Assembly (NCBI GenBank): GCA_900547305.1
Contig: URGH01000107.1
Span: 1 to 5,927 of the forward strand
Direction: 5' to 3'
DNA from: an uncultured Oscillospiraceae bacterium
Lineage (GTDB): Bacteria; Bacillota; Clostridia; Oscillospirales; Acutalibacteraceae
DNA: 5,927 nt
Below the pieces are notes generated by a model that saw nothing but the letters and a program-made list of their open reading frames with translations, made no database searches and was not told where the DNA came from. The translations under genes were made by a program, and so were the position numbers. Each line of letters opens with the position of its first letter. Position 1 is the first letter of the stretch. This document shows positions 5,851-5,927 of this stretch, in pieces.

Positions 5851-5927
5851 GGCTCCCTTCTTTTGCGTTAGCAAACAGAGGGGGTTGCTCCCCACGGTGT
5901 GGGGAGACGTCAACGCAGTTGACAGAG
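5851..5927 (+). repeat. Palindromic intergenic repeat, right copy
   Basis: The first 52 bases match the reverse complement of 1-52 with one difference; a further 25 bases continue to the window end. Three hairpins can be drawn: TTTGC/GCAAA (5862-5866, 5871-5875) with flanking imperfect pairing, a perfect eight-base-pair CTCCCCAC/GTGGGGAG around GGT (5888-5906), and GTCAAC/GTTGAC around GCA (5909-5923). There is no open coding frame of note. It resembles a REP- or MITE-like non-coding repeat; the family is not recognised with certainty. Confidence 0.88.

Noticed and set aside
5791..5927. CRISPR array
   Set aside because: Units are only 7 bp and contiguous with no spacers, and no cas gene is present.
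1..5927. Composite transposon bounded by insertion sequences
   Set aside because: No transposase, target duplication or IS-type terminal structure is visible; the end repeats are short and non-coding.

Overview
This 5.9 kb window carries a carbohydrate-uptake and glucan-processing operon on the minus strand and one divergent gene on the plus strand. Short repeat elements facing each other close both ends. The proteins resemble families from Clostridia. Evidence includes an MsmE/RafE-type lipoprotein sugar-binding protein, an importer encoded without its own ATPase, a compact MalF-like permease with no large periplasmic loop, a DegV/FakB protein, a textbook AGGAGG ribosome binding site and TTG/GTG starts. 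With the mixed base composition and intergenic palindromic repeats, this suggests a gut Firmicute, perhaps of the Oscillospiraceae/Ruminococcaceae group. The genus cannot be fixed from the sequence.

Minus-strand operon, in transcription order: a solute-binding lipoprotein (4580-3243), a MalF-type permease (3242-2397), a MalG-type permease (2396-1566) and 4-alpha-glucanotransferase MalQ (1582-92). The genes abut or overlap (TAA|ATG, TGA|TTG, then a short overlap), so they are probably co-transcribed and translationally coupled. The binding protein would capture a malto-oligosaccharide or related glucan outside the cell. The permease pair would import it using an ATPase encoded elsewhere, and MalQ would disproportionate the alpha-1,4-glucan in the cytoplasm. 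The substrate is inferred mainly from malQ.

Divergent control region (4581-4834): AT-rich, with a good TATAAT box for the plus-strand gene, a weaker minus-strand promoter candidate and several perfect or near-perfect dyads that could be operators.

Plus strand: a DegV-family (FakB-like) fatty-acid-binding protein (4835-5707), probably functionally unrelated to the sugar operon.

Ends: positions 1-52 and 5851-5902 are inverted copies of one sequence (51 of 52 bases identical). Each lies downstream of the neighbouring gene in the same gene-relative orientation, and each is preceded by an array of degenerate 7-bp tandem units. The right-hand copy runs on to the window end and is a chain of hairpins. 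A perfect 18-bp hairpin with a T-rich tail on the minus strand lies between degV and that copy. No transposase, CRISPR array, tRNA or rRNA is visible. The repeat-plus-heptamer arrangement is the least explained feature of the window.
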